64,000 nt of DNA from Isochrysis galbana (taxonomy: Eukaryota; Haptophyta; Isochrysidales; Isochrysidaceae). Of this stretch, positions 19,857-30,260 are shown piece by piece. Location of the stretch: NCBI GenBank assembly GCA_018136815.1, contig CM030932.1:6362407-6426406 (forward strand). Reading direction: 5' to 3'. A program made the position numbers and the translations under genes. The notes below the pieces were generated by a model. The model was not told where the DNA came from. It did no database searches and saw nothing but the letters and a program-made list of their open reading frames with translations. The stretch's first letter is position 1. Each line of letters starts with the position of its first letter.

Positions 19857-20090
19857 CTAACTTTATAGTCAGTTGCCATGGAGCAAATATCAGTAAACTG
19901 ATAGCTGATAGGGTCATGGAGCGCGCGCCGCCTCCCACCCTCGCTACCGCCGCCCTCGCCGCGCTGGACGAAACTCTGATGGGCACGCCTATGTCGCCGA
20001 AGCGACCGCGCTAGGACGACCCCCCCAGCCAGGTGGGCACCGGAACCGCCCCGCCACCCGCCACGCCCCAGCATCACCACGAATAGCGTG
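19857..20090 (+). mobile_element. 5' end of a type-B LINE
   Basis: Two palindromic 5' modules in tandem (AACTAACTTTATAGTCAGTT at 19857-19876, then TATCAG-TAAA-CTGATA near 19889) are followed by an ATG at 19916. That ATG begins MERAPPPTL, echoing the N-terminus of the LINE at 9151. The frame stops after 33 codons, and the rest of the LINE is absent. It abuts the hAT-related region at 20225. Confidence 0.6.
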
Positions 20091-20224
20091 CGAGAAGTCG
20101 CCATGCTGGCAGCAATGCTGCAGCACAAGCCCCACAACACTCTCCACAGCCACACTTGGCACAGCCCACAGACAGGACGATCCATGAGGGAAGACCCCCG
20201 GGTCCGGCCCCTACACCTACACAG

Positions 20225-20365
20225 CCGCGGAGGTGTCGTTCCGTCAATTGTGGGGCATCAGTCGAATTGAGCGATCAAATGTCCATAGTTATCTATACAA
20301 CAATATTCACACGTGACCCTAGTATCGGCGTTTAACATCTACGGTGCGCGCTTTTAAGGACTGGT
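20225..20365 (+). repeat. Dispersed repeat starting GTCGTTCCGTCAA
   Basis: About 140 bp closely matching 49295-49445 on the same strand. Part of it is also found inverted at 35515-35605. The shared blocks include CAAATGTCCATAGTTAT and CAATATTCACAC. The GTTCCGTCAA head also occurs at 29586 and, inverted, near 50215, which suggests an element terminus. Confidence 0.6.
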
Positions 20366-20381
20366 CTATTTTTGGCAGCAG

Positions 20382-21871
20382 TTGTTACAGTGTCTTTTTC
20401 CTGACGAACCAGCGCGCCCCGTGTCCCGTGTTCCGAAAAGTGGGGTGGCTCTGAGTGATGTTGTTCACCAAGACCTGAAGATTCCTCGGACACATCTCGT
20501 CGGTATCTCGCGCGACAGTTGCTCCACCAATGGTGTTGCATGCCGCCAGCTATTGTCGTTGTACCCAAACGCTTTAGATGTGTTGTGTGTGTCTCACACC
20601 TTGCAGCACACAGGTGATCATTTTGCTCTCGATGCGGTTGAAGAGTTCTTGAGCCCATGGCTCACTCACGCTCATCTCCCATACTCAGGCAGCTAAGAGT
20701 CTTTGGCACGAGATCGCAGGCCGCTCCATGAAAGGTTTCTCTAATATCCGCTGGTGGTCTCGCTGGGAAGTTATGAAAGACATAGGCGAGAATTTCCACC
20801 ACCTTGATGCTTTCTTGACTCAATTGTCAGAGCGTGGCATTGGGGGTGCAACAACAACTGCCTTGAGAAACACATTTGCTACGCGCTCGGTTGACTTGCA
20901 GCTTGAACTTGCCGTAGCTATGGACATGGAGGTGAGCATCCCACGAGCACGCGCCCGCGCGCCGTCAGCGCTCGATCCCCCTATAGCACTCTCATTCCCC
21001 TCGCACCTCGCACACTGCTGCGCAGGTGCTATGCACAACCACGTACAAGTTGGAGGGCGACGGCCTCGAGATACTCTTGGCGTACGACATGCTAGAGGCG
21101 ATCATTGAGAAAGGGCGCATCTTGGGGGACGATGCAGCCCATTTACCTAATCTCGCAGCATTGCTCCGGAAGAAGAAAAAGATCGAGGTCGGGCTCCCCA
21201 TCCTCGAGTGGTACGAGGCCCCAGACAATGCGTGGTTCTCAGGTAAGATATCTAGGGTGTCTAGCAATAAATGGCAAGTTAAGTACGACGTCGATGGAAC
21301 AGTATCCGACATCGAGGATATGAACCACCTCCGCAACATGATCGACGTGAAAAAGCTGCCTCAGTGGCAGCAATGCGTCAACAAGGTGAAGGCCGGGTTC
21401 GAGTATTTGGAGCAACGATTGACAGATCAGTGCGCGGTCCCATACCATTGCAAGAAGCAACACGAGGCCTTGGGCTTACTTAGGGCTTTTGACCCATCTT
21501 TCGCTTGCACGCGCGTTGACGCGGCCTTCGTGAGAAAGCTCGAGCTACTCCCACTATTCCCTGGACTCGCCGATCCACTCATTCGAGAGTTGCCGGTGTA
21601 CATCACAGCCGCAAGAGGCTTCTCCATCGGCGATCGTAGCGACGTTCAATCTTTTACATCCTCCATCATGAGCTGGTGGAGGGCAAACCACTCTCAGCTT
21701 CCAGCTTGGTCTCGAGCCGCCCGCATTGCCTTTGCTTTGTCACCCAATTCCGCGGCGTGTGAGCGAGTGTTTCCGTTATTGAAGTGCATGTTTGGAGATG
21801 CGCAAATGAATTCGTTGTCCGACCAGCTCCAGTGTGCATTGATGCTCCGGTACAACCAACGTGACACGTGA
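20382..21871 (+). CDS. hAT-family transposase with Tudor-like insert
   Basis: Coding blocks are 20382-20693 (RNase H-like core with LDVLCVSHTLQH), about 20692-20931 (WWSRWEVMKDIG...), and 21026-21871 after a 94-bp GT-AG intron (20932-21025). The C-terminus is a classic hAT dimerisation domain: FTSSIMSWWRANHSQLPAW, then SPNSAACERVFPLLK and LMLRYN. Between the two halves of the catalytic fold sits GLPILEWYEAPDNAWFSGKI...VKYDVDGTVSDIED, which reads like a Tudor/Agenet-type barrel. The join near 20692 lies at an apparent AG acceptor (ACTCAG), but I cannot place its donor. The gene looks nearly complete at the C-terminus. The N-terminal BED finger is not visible. Confidence 0.75.
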
Positions 21872-22157
21872 ATGATGACATGTGAGGTCTGACTCGTGCC
21901 TTGTGCCTTGTGCTTTGTTCCTAAGAGTGTTCAATCAATTAATGCATCACTAAGTGCGCCGTAGCCCGTAGCCGTGTAGCCGTAGGTAGTAATAGTAATA
22001 AATAGATAGGTGCTTCTTACTAGTACTCACTAATATTATAGCTGAGCGCAAGCGAAATATTGTCGAAATTTGGGGGGGGAAACGCGAAATATGGACGAAA
22101 TATCGAACGAAATTTGGGCAGGTCTCAAACGAAACTCTGGCCTGTCCCTATCCATGG
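20382..22157 (+). mobile_element. hAT transposon remnant with long transposase gene
   Basis: Contains the transposase frame described separately. The right end at about 22035-22157 has clustered GAAATAT/CGAAATTTGGG subterminal motifs and ends ...GGCCTGTCCCTA, resembling a hAT terminus (TAGGGACAGGCC when read inward). I could not find the matching left terminus, so the left side is probably lost or replaced by the 20225 repeat. The right end sits directly against an inverted SINE 5' module. Confidence 0.7.
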
Positions 22158-22275
22158 CAACTGACTATAAAGTTAGTTGGCCCCCATGGCAGATGGCAGG
22201 GGAGGAGTGGAGAGAGGGGGGGGCTCGTGCCCCCGTGCCCCCCCATGGGCGAACTAAGTATAAACTTAGTTGGCG
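22158..22275 (-). mobile_element. Inverted SINE 5' modules
   Basis: Read on the minus strand: palindrome AACTAAGTTTATACTTAGTT (22272-22253), the G/C-rich start of a type-A element, then a second palindrome AACTAACTTTATAGTCAGTT. The second palindrome is an inverted copy of 19857-19883, so the hAT region is bracketed by inverted repeats of about 28 bp. Confidence 0.7.
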
Positions 22276-22390
22276 ATGATGTGTTGCACCCTTGAGCGTC
22301 GACGCGCGCGCTGGTGTCATGGAGATTGAGATCGCGGTGGGTAACCTCTCGGCGGGGGTACCACGTTAGAACTTATAGCGTCGTATGACA

Positions 22391-22556
22391 TCTTGTTAGC
22401 TAGCATTCCTAGCCACATACACATACACCGGACTACGTACCGGACGAGCCATGCGCCAACCGCGCACACCCCCATCGCGGGGGAGGGGTTCCGTTGCCGT
22501 TGAAGGGCTACGGTCCCGCAGCACTAAGGTTATACTAACACAACCATAAAACTCTG
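22391..22556 (+). repeat. Dispersed repeat upstream of transporter gene
   Basis: The second copy of the module at 15725-15865, about 25 bp longer through an internal partial duplication around ACATACACATACACCGGACTA. It lies about 165 bp upstream of the transporter start. Confidence 0.6.
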
Positions 22557-22718
22557 ACGCTGACTATCACTGGGCCTCACAAGGAATAAGGATGGGGCCA
22601 AACAGGGCCAAACAAAATAGAGAAATAGAGCCGTTTAGAGGAAGAGGCTCAAGGCTGTATATTACAAAATGGAGAAGAGGAGGAGTGCGCCGAGGGCGGG
22701 TGGGCGGAGACCGCGGCG

Positions 22719-25231
22719 ATGAGCCCCGCTCTCCGCTCCCGCTGCGCCGACGAGACGCCCGCGCCGTCAGGCAGCGACGGCTGCCTGCGCTGCCTGCCGC
22801 CCAGCTCAAAGTTGAGACAGTACCTTTCGGTCGCGCTTGCTGGACTCGCCGTCTTCTCGATGGGCGGGCTCTGCTTTGGCTTCGACTCGATGTACCCTAT
22901 ACTCTACTCGAGCGGCGCCTTTGTACACTACTGCTCAGCCGAGGAGGAGGCTTCCTGCGCTGCACGGCCACTCGAGTTGCGGGACAGCAAATGCTGCGAG
23001 AAACAGCTCTCCGCCTTTGTGACGCTCACCTCCGTTTCGCTCTTCGGCGCGGATGGCGTGATGGTGCTGTATGGCGAGCTTGTTGACCGAGCAGGACCAC
23101 GATGGTGCATGAGCGTTGCACTGGCGTTGGCCTGGTTGGGCATCGGCTTGATTAGCTTCAATGCCTCTCTGATGAAAAACCAGATAGACATGCTGTGGCT
23201 GCTCGCCTTCCCACTTCTCGGCATTTCCGGCCCTGGCATTTTTATGGCAGTGCTTTCCTTTGGCGAGGTCTATCCTCGCTTGGAGCCAATCATCACGCCG
23301 CTCGCAGCCTCCATGTTCGACGGCTCTGCTTTCGTCTTCCTCTTCTGGAAGCTGCTCTTTCAACTAGGAGGATTCTCTCTCGCTTTCATTGCTGCACTCT
23401 GGCTCGCGGTGAGCTTAGTAGTGGGAGCGTTCACATGGTCTCTGTTGCTATCACACCGGCAAACTGAAGCCATGCGTGAGGAGCACAAACAACACGAGGT
23501 GCGCCATTCAGTACCACGTCTAATTGCTAGTTGTACGTGCCAACATGTGCCACCGCCGGTTCTCGTGCAGACGATCTATTCTTTCATCACACCCCTCCCC
23601 CTGCTTGCAGAAATCTGCAGAGTTGCAGCCCACTGTCGAGGATGCCCCGCCTACCATTGAAACGGTTCAGGCGCACCCTTGGTACTCAGACAGGGATGGG
23701 CTGTTCGATCTCTTCCTCCGCACAGACACGGTGCTACTTCTTGCTTTCATGTGCCTCGCGAACCTCAACCAGTCCTTCTACATCGAGACCTTTGCCGATC
23801 AAGCGCGCCAGGTGATCTTGGGCAACTGATATGGGAAGGAAAGGATGCGGAGGCTAGTGCTCATGGTGGCACACACGTTGCGATAGAGGCAAATGTAGCT
23901 GTAAATTCTGCCTCCGCCCTCGGCTTTCCGTCACGCATCCTTTCTCACGCCCATTCTACCTGCAGCACTCCTGGAGAGGGTGTCCTGGGCCAAGCCATGC
24001 TAAGCGCCTTCATGATGTGCATGTCGACCATCCCCATCTTTGCTGGCTCTGCTATAGATGCTACCTGAGGAGCAGGCCGACGAGATAGTCGAGGTTTTCG
24101 ACGTCGTCTTCCCTTTCCTGTCCGTCGCCACCACCCCTCTTGCAATATTCCTCGTGAACAGGAGCGCCGATTTCCCTCACATAGCTATGAGCCCGGGCGA
24201 AAGTATGGGTGGATGGGTGAGCATGCACGACTTGAATCCGCCTTGTCCACTCGTGTTCGTTGGGCACGGCCACTCTCGGTTCTCATGTCGACGACAAAGC
24301 CCCTTGCAAAACTCTTCGGAGATCTCTTTGAAAAGGATTTGGTCCCCTGCTCGCAGGTACAACCATCGTGAATATGTGTATTTAGCCGTCGTCGTAGGTT
24401 TGTCTTGCCTCTTTGGCATCACTCAAATCTTCCCGATGCGAAATGCCCAATACTTAGCGGCCATCATGTTCGGCCCTGCTCGTACTTTACAATGGTAAGC
24501 CCGCCCATTCTCGCCCCCGTGGATGGACGTGGTCCTGAAACCGCTACTCCGCATACAGTACGGAGCCTGATCAGTGTCGCTCCTCACGCACACCTACCTC
24601 ATGGATGGATACCAAACATCTTAGCGTTGAGACACCGCTTCCGTCCACCGCGTTCTCCAAAGAGGAGTGGCCCATTGCAACTCCACCCATGTCTTTTAGG
24701 GCTTGCTATTTTCACTACCTCGCCACGCCCTCACGCTACCCATCGGCGACCATAGGCCGGATGGTCGGCTATGCCAACCTGCTCATTGCCATCGTGGGTG
24801 ATGGCCCTCCGTATGCCCTGGCCGCTTTCATCCAGCGTGGTAGCTTTCCAAGTACCGAGAGCGAACGCTACGTTTTCGTGCATGCCGGACTAATGATGGG
24901 CGTGGTTGCGCTCTCAATTGCGCTGCCTGGACATCTTTGGTGGGCTGCGCGTGTGCGTACTCAGCGTCTGCGCTTCAGCACATTGCGTGCATTGCACACA
25001 GCGAGTCATATGGATCCTTCGCGCTCGAAAGCCAGCTCCACACGAAGCTTTGAGATGGAGCTTGGAATGGCTGCCATTGCAGATGAGGAGCTGCCAGGGA
25101 GCACGGCTAGCGCAGGCACTGAGAGGGGGGAGAAAGTGAAGTTGCATGTGACATGCGAGGGCTCGGACGAAGTCGGCTTTAGTGACGGCTTTCATGATGA
25201 TGGGCACAGATTGACCACCCGGCTTCCATGA
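22719..25231 (+). CDS. SLC43-like major facilitator transporter
   Basis: A multi-exon gene. Exon 1 (22719-23498, 260 codons) encodes the first six helices, including GFDSMYPILYSSGAF and the CCEKQ block, and the MFS loop GELVDRAGPRW (D-R-x-G-x-R). Exon 2 (23611-23811) ends FYIETFADQARQ. An exon from 24058 covers FDVVFPFLSVATTPLAIFL. Later exons give VYLAVVVGLSCLFGITQIF and, across an intron near 24496-24698, ARTLQW-ACYFHYLA. The last exon ends at 25231 with an acidic cytosolic tail. The borders between 24200 and 24360 are not settled. SLC43/FMP42 proteins are plasma or organelle membrane carriers, with LAT3/LAT4 transporting neutral amino acids, so amino acid transport is inferred. The start ATG at 22719 is the first in frame. 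Confidence 0.8.
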
Positions 25232-25647
25232 AAACTAAGCACTCTTCAAAGCAAGGAGAAATTCTTGTTGCACTCAATCAGCTTGCCAGTCGTTTACGGA
25301 CGCTGCAGCTATTGGCTGATGTGATGGGCTGCGAGGAGAGCTGTGTTGTTGAGATGTGCATGTATGGGTATGGACAGGTTGATACTAAAACGAATTATGG
25401 CATAGTAGATAGTAGGGGGACTATTGGGCTACTAGGGACCCGCATTGGAGCAAGAAGCTCGTACGCAAGGCAGCCCACAGCCCATTCCCGACCGGCTTGT
25501 TTAAAGCATGTTGCGGGTGGGGGGAGGGATAAAATAATAAAATAATTAATGTTATATCCTAGCCGCCAACTCCACTAGCCACTAGCTAATTGGACACAAC
25601 TTTTCCGTCCCGGAATTCCGCCATGCCTGACGAGCCAGGTGTCCGAG
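25232..25647. other. No gene seen
   Basis: The 3' flank of the transporter gene. It has short frames only and no match to other repeats of the window. Confidence 0.45.
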
Positions 25648-25850
25648 TGCGAGTGCTACCGGGGGGAGGGGGCACTGCCCCCTTTCCTCGATATTTGTCC
25701 TCCCCCCAGTGCACGCACCGCCCCTGCGCACCCCAGCACGTCCTCTCCTCGAGGCCACGCTGAGGGAAAACCCCTTTCGGGTAAAAACAACGCAGGGGGG
25801 GGGGGGGGGCACTCGTGAATGGGAGCCCAGAAGCGCTAATCTCTCTCGCC
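25648..25850 (+). repeat. Dispersed repeat of about 205 bp, copy 1
   Basis: An inverted copy lies at 39858-40066. Shared blocks: GTGTCCGA, GCTACCGGGGGGAGGGGGCA, ATATTTGTCC, CCTTTCGGGTAAAAACAACGC, CACTCGTGAA and GCGCTAATCTC. It has no coding potential and looks like a short non-autonomous element. Confidence 0.75.
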
Positions 25851-25867
25851 GAGGCGAGTGGCCGCCA

Positions 25868-25924
25868 GGGCGTATGGGTTCACGTTTACCCGGTGTTGAC
25901 CCACTTTGCGTTAACACCTCCATT
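25868..25924 (+). repeat. 57-bp repeat with GTTAACACC motif, copy 1
   Basis: Nearly identical to the inverted copy at 34977-35033. Core: GGGTTCACGTTTACCCGGTG and GCGTTAACACCTCCATT. GTTAACACC recurs twice more, at about 25944 and 25983. Confidence 0.8.
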
Positions 25925-25930
25925 GGCTAG

Positions 25931-26549
25931 GTGTGGCACATGCGTTAACACCTCTATCTGTAAGTGTTGGTACCAGCAGCGGGTTAACACCACACTGCCG
26001 GTGCTGTGTACTACTGTGCACCCACGCACCCACGCACTCACGCACCCACTGAATGCTACGTGCCGCGCGTGCGCGCGCACGAGGAGCTGCACGGCCAAGT
26101 GGCAGGTGGGGAGTTGCTCTTCGGCACGGGCACCATGGCCAATGGCCAACTTGGAGCTTGCGCGGTTGCACCGCTGCACCTGCTGCTGCGCGCGCTGCGC
26201 TGCGCTGCTGCCGCTACACGGGCGGCGCGATGGGACCGTGCTACTCCTTGTGCACGCGTGGGCCGCCTACTGCGTGGGGAGGCAGCGGCGGCGGTCGGAG
26301 GTGCGCCGGCGGTGCCCGCCGCCGCCTTCGCGGCCGTGGACCGGCTGCTCGCCGCACTCGCTGCGCGCGACCGACCGCGGCCGACGCTCACGTTGCGCGC
26401 TGCGCGTCGCCTGCGCGTTCCACCTGCGCGGGGCCGCGCGTGTCCCGATAGGCATTTTGTCATTTGACCGCGCATTCCCTCGCGCGCGCTGCAGCGCTGC
26501 CCGCTAAAGCAAGCAGAATCAGCAACCAGCAACCGCAACAGTGACGAGT
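25931..26549. other. Very GC-rich stretch, no supported gene
   Basis: Open frames on both strands come from Ala/Arg-rich GC composition. The frame 26006-26467 has no recognisable domain and no intron-compatible partner. It contains a run of alternating CACGCAC motifs near 26020-26050. Confidence 0.4.
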
Positions 26550-26977
26550 GGAAGTAGGCCAGCTCAGGGGGCAGAGGAGGCTGGGGCTGGGCGCTGGGCC
26601 TTCTTGGCCTCCCCTGCCTCTCCCTCGCTGGCGCTCCTGAGCCTCAAGGGTCCCTAATCTGCACCTGTCTGCCTGTCGAACAGGGGGGAGGGGGGGTTGG
26701 AGCGATGGGCTGGCCACGATAGGCTAGGACGCGCGAGGCAGGCGAGCCTGCCACTAAGAGAGTGGGTCAGCAGGGCTGTCTGCTGTCTGCTCCTGGCAAG
26801 CCATCAGGCATGCAAGGAGCATTGGTGGTTCCTCCCCCATGGCAGGGGAGGAGGGGAGAGAGGGGGGGGCTCGTGCCCCCCCCATGGGCGAACCGCAAGT
26901 ATAAACTTAATGGGGAGGAGTGGAGAGAGGTGGGGGCTCGTGCCCCCCCATGGGCGAATCAAGAATAAATGTAGTTG
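26550..26977 (-). mobile_element. Type-A SINE-like element, 3' truncated
   Basis: On the minus strand it begins with two decayed 5' palindromes (near 26975-26955 and 26910-26895). It runs through the CCATGGGGGAGGAACCACCA, GGCAGACAGGTGCAG and GCTCAGGAGCGCCAGCGAGG blocks of the family and stops around the CTGAGCTGGCC block. The 3' third is missing. Confidence 0.75.
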
Positions 26978-27394
26978 AGCCTGGACGTCCTAACTAAGCT
27001 CGGTATACACAACGGACAAGCACGACAACCTAGTCCCCAGCCCCCATCACGGAACTTAATTAAATCCCCCTCTCTCCCTGGCCACGAGATTGGGAGTGAC
27101 GAGTGACACATTTGGTGGTAACCAACCCGGAAACCAATCGAGAGACGGGATGCTAGACACCACATAAACACACGACGGATACACCTCAGACCGAAGCCGA
27201 AGCGAGAGCGGCATATAAGAGGGTGCAACCTCAGGTTTGGTTGTTTTTTTGGCAAGTGCCCCCCATGTGGACGGTATAAGTTCTACTTAAAGGACCCCCT
27301 TATACAAAAAAAGGGAACCTCGAGTTGCACCCTCTTATATACGCACGTACGCACTCATGCACGACGCATAAGCATAAGAATCCCCCGTTACAAC
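26978..27394. other. No gene; short inverted repeat inside
   Basis: Intergenic. It holds the 27213-27340 inverted repeat and nothing else that I can recognise. Confidence 0.4.
27213..27340. repeat. Short MITE-like inverted repeat
   Basis: Perfect 17-bp inverted ends, ATATAAGAGGGTGCAAC at 27213-27229 and its complement at 27324-27340, with a 94-bp spacer that has no coding potential. It could form a stem-loop or be a very short non-autonomous element. Confidence 0.6.
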
Positions 27395-27640
27395 CATGAA
27401 GCTAGGAAAAAGAACAAGCACACCCAAAAGCTTGCCCAAAACTCGCACTCCAAGCCGGGCCCACGGTAGTGCACCTGGGCCGCACCCCCGAAACCAAAGA
27501 AAAAGGAAAGAGGGAAGAGGGGGGAAGGTAAAGAAAGAGGTGGAGCGACAGGAAGCAAGGGCGATGTCGGATGGGGGGTAGAAGATACCAGTCTAGCAGT
27601 AGATGTTAGCCCTGAATCTTTAGAAATCTGTTTTCTTCTA
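27395..27640 (+). mobile_element. 3' part of a type-B SINE-like element
   Basis: Shares with 50299-51160 and 57676-58490 the blocks GTGCACCTGGGCCGCACCCC, AAACCAAAGAAAAAGGAA, GCGATGTCG and the end CCTGAATCTTTAGAAATCTG plus T. The 5' half is absent. Confidence 0.6.
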
Positions 27641-28156
27641 GTGAAACGTGCACCTTAGACAACAGTATTGCTGCGGAGGGTAACACTCGCACCAGCGCCG
27701 ATGGTTAGAAGCCACCAAGGAGCCCCTTTTGGTGGCAAACGGCTCCCAACTCGGCCCCGCTATTGATGGCTCACGCCCTGAAGGCTCGTGCGCCCTGGTA
27801 TGGGTATGGACGCAACGAACTAAGTATAAACTTAGTTGGCCGCAGCTACCTTGATAAAGCTCAGAGATCGATGGTGGGCGACACAACTGCTTAATTAGGT
27901 ATAGTTAGGAGCAAAGTAGAGATTTCTGGGGCCGCCTTTCCTCCTCCCCCTCACTAGACGCACTTGAAAATGCGGCTAGAGTAGAGATTCAAAAAGGAGG
28001 GGCAGGCCCCTGGCAGACACGCAACTTGTGCCGCCATCGAGGTAGGAAGCGGCTCACCACATCTGTAGCATCACCCGCTGTGCCGCTTCTAACAGAGAGA
28101 TGAGAGACCAGGTAGGCACTCGACTCGATGAATATGACGTTCTTCGGTTGCTATTA
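27641..28156. other. No gene; lone element palindrome at 27818-27837
   Basis: The downstream flank of WDR55. The only feature I can match is the 20-bp palindrome AACTAAGTATAAACTTAGTT (27818-27837), the 5' module of the SINE/LINE family on the minus strand, with no recognisable body attached. Confidence 0.5.
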
Positions 28157-29272
28157 CTACAAATCATCACAGAAGCCAGCGTCGAGGCTGATGGGGCCTT
28201 TCTTCAGGTTTCCTTTCTTCAGCTTCTTCGCAGGGGGTGATGCTTCGACTGCTTCCTCCTCCTCCTTGTCCATATCATCGTCGCTGTCGTCGTCGCTCTC
28301 GGATGCGGAAGGTCGGGATGGTTTTGTGGCAGGCGTGCCTCGCCCGCGCCTCAACCCAGTGAAACCACGGACGTCCCATAATCGAATAACGCCATCATGC
28401 GCACTCGTTGCAGCAATGGCCGCCTCGGAGTCCACTGCCAGCTTTTCGAGTGGCTCAGGGTGGCAGCCCACCTGCCCCAGCTGTCTTGATGGATGGAGGG
28501 CAATAGCACGCAGAACGCCATCTGCAGACGCAACGAGCATCACATGGTCATCCAATGGGGCGATGGTCTGGACGGCATCTGCACAACCGATGAGTTTTGG
28601 AGTCATCCTGTCGGAAAAATCACCGAAATCGCCCCAAGTGAACACCCCAATAACGCCCGAATCGGTACCAGCAAGAAGCTTCTTCCCACCCTTCATCGTT
28701 GCTAGACAGAGAAGCTCTTCCTCTAGCTCATCAGAGCGTGCCTCGAGTCTTCCTTTCCGCAGGTCATACACAGAGAGGTGGCCGTCTGACGAGCAGCAAG
28801 CAAGCTGCAGCTTATTCAGGGAAAAGTGCAGGTCGTTGACGAGGTCTGCGTGCTCGACAAAACGCATTATTCTACCCTTTTGGCGCACGTCCCACACATG
28901 CACAATCCCATCGTCATCACCAGTACCCACTCCGTGCGGGCCGAGGGGCACGCACACGTTGATAGAGGAATCGTGCGCACGGCGCATGCGCCAGACTGGC
29001 TGGTTGCTTTCGATGTCTCTGCGCTGGACCGAGCAGTCTGAGCTGCAGCTTAGGAGGTGGGTGCCCGTCGGGTCGAAGCGGACTGATCGGCAAGCCTCAG
29101 TATGCGGCCTGGCCGCCAACTCACGCTTGCCAGAGCAGCCGCCTTCGCCCACGCGGAAGATGCGGAGCTGGCCTGAGATGAGTCCCGCTGCGAGCAGCCT
29201 CTCCGACGGATGGAAGTCGAGCCCAAAGGCGACCGCGCCGCTCGGACACTTGATCTCGGTGGAGAAGCCCAT
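28157..29272 (-). CDS. WD-repeat protein WDR55
   Basis: An intronless frame of 371 residues from the ATG at 29272; the frame stays open eight codons upstream only from a GTG. The protein is a beta-propeller with about seven WD units, for example DDDGIVHVWDVRQKGRIMRF, SDGHLSVYDLRKG and HDGVIRLWDV. It has an acidic C-terminus (SESDDDSDDDMDKEEEE) followed by a Lys-rich tail (KKLKKGNLKKG). Order and tail match WDR55/Jip5, a nucleolar protein needed for large ribosomal subunit RNA processing. Nucleolar location fits the acidic-basic tail. Neighbours are unrelated. The family assignment is firm; function rests on the family. Confidence 0.85.
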   Translation of the reverse strand: MGFSTEIKCPSGAVAFGLDFHPSERLLAAGLISGQLRIFRVGEGGCSGKRELAARPHTEACRSVRFDPTGTHLLSCSSDCSVQRRDIESNQPVWRMRRAHDSSINVCVPLGPHGVGTGDDDGIVHVWDVRQKGRIMRFVEHADLVNDLHFSLNKLQLACCSSDGHLSVYDLRKGRLEARSDELEEELLCLATMKGGKKLLAGTDSGVIGVFTWGDFGDFSDRMTPKLIGCADAVQTIAPLDDHVMLVASADGVLRAIALHPSRQLGQVGCHPEPLEKLAVDSEAAIAATSAHDGVIRLWDVRGFTGLRRGRGTPATKPSRPSASESDDDSDDDMDKEEEEAVEASPPAKKLKKGNLKKGPISLDAGFCDDL

Positions 29273-30260
29273 GGTTGTAGTGCAGACACGGCACACAGAG
29301 CGGGAGGGCGCGCGGCTGAGCGCTGGGGTAAGAGTAGAGAGCTAGACTACTCTTCAAACGGTAAAATGTACAGGAGTAATGTCAGGTTGTCTCTGGAGTT
29401 TTGTAGTAGAATGGACTCATAGTCCCCATGTGCCTAGATGTACTCTTATTTAGGTGTCCTCCGATCTCGTCCCCTCGTTGCGTCACGAAGACCATGCCAC
29501 ACCTAGCACCTAGTCCTCGTCTCTCGTCTCGCTACTCGGTATGGGCCTGTCTACGACCTACGACCGCCCCATGCGCTCAACTCGCGTTCCGTCAAAAGAG
29601 GGCCAAGTGATACTTTTCTTTTCGCTTAGGGTGTGCGTTTACCCGTAATATGGCAACAATACAATGGACATCAGGGCGCGTGAAGCAATCACATCCAAAG
29701 GGTTGTGTCACGGAACTAGGCCGAAGTGTCTGTGCTCAGCGGGTGTCTGGAGGAAGGGGAAGGGGCGTCTGCGTCTGTAGTGAAATGGTGTTTTGTGTCC
29801 GCTTAGCGTTTTCGTACATAACGTTATCCAATTTTACCTCCTGGTCATTCTGTTGATCCACGGGTTGATTGTGGGTGTCGTGGGGCTCATTTACATACTA
29901 TCCAAGTTGATATTCAAGCCCAAACGGATGCGTCTGACCCGATCAACCAACGCCCTCCCCTCCTCCCCTCCCCTCTCTCCTCGTCGTGACAACCATCCCA
30001 AACAAACCAAAGTCGAAAGAGGGCCAGGTGATATTTTGTTTATGGAGTTGAAGGCGCGAGGCGCGCGTAAATTTTCATTGGTGCGATACCGTGGTACACA
30101 GGTCGTGTTTGCCTTCATTTGGTACCCCTCGTTTCCAAATACGCGATGCACCGGTACAAAAAAAATCTTCTAGTATTTGAGCAAAGGCACCCACCTCACA
30201 GTGCTCAACCATGTCTACAAATGGAATGGTGGCTGATGATGTAATACGCAAGCGATTGCA
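29273..30260. other. No gene; repeated AGAGGGCC motif
   Basis: Intergenic between WDR55 and an AT-rich ORF. Two direct copies of a block, AAAGAGGGCCAAGTGATA (about 29595) and a variant (about 30013), lie 420 bp apart. A third, inverted copy lies near 50195-50215. The first is preceded by GTTCCGTCAA. The stretch from about 29790 on is AT-rich relative to the window. Confidence 0.45.

Noticed and set aside
26006-26467. Ala/Arg-rich frame of 153 residues
   Set aside because: Several overlapping frames on both strands are open because of GC composition. No motif, leader or splice partner was found.
28128-29345. 405-residue plus-strand frame opposite WDR55
   Set aside because: The minus strand has a complete WD propeller. 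The plus frame is Ser/Arg-rich without a domain.
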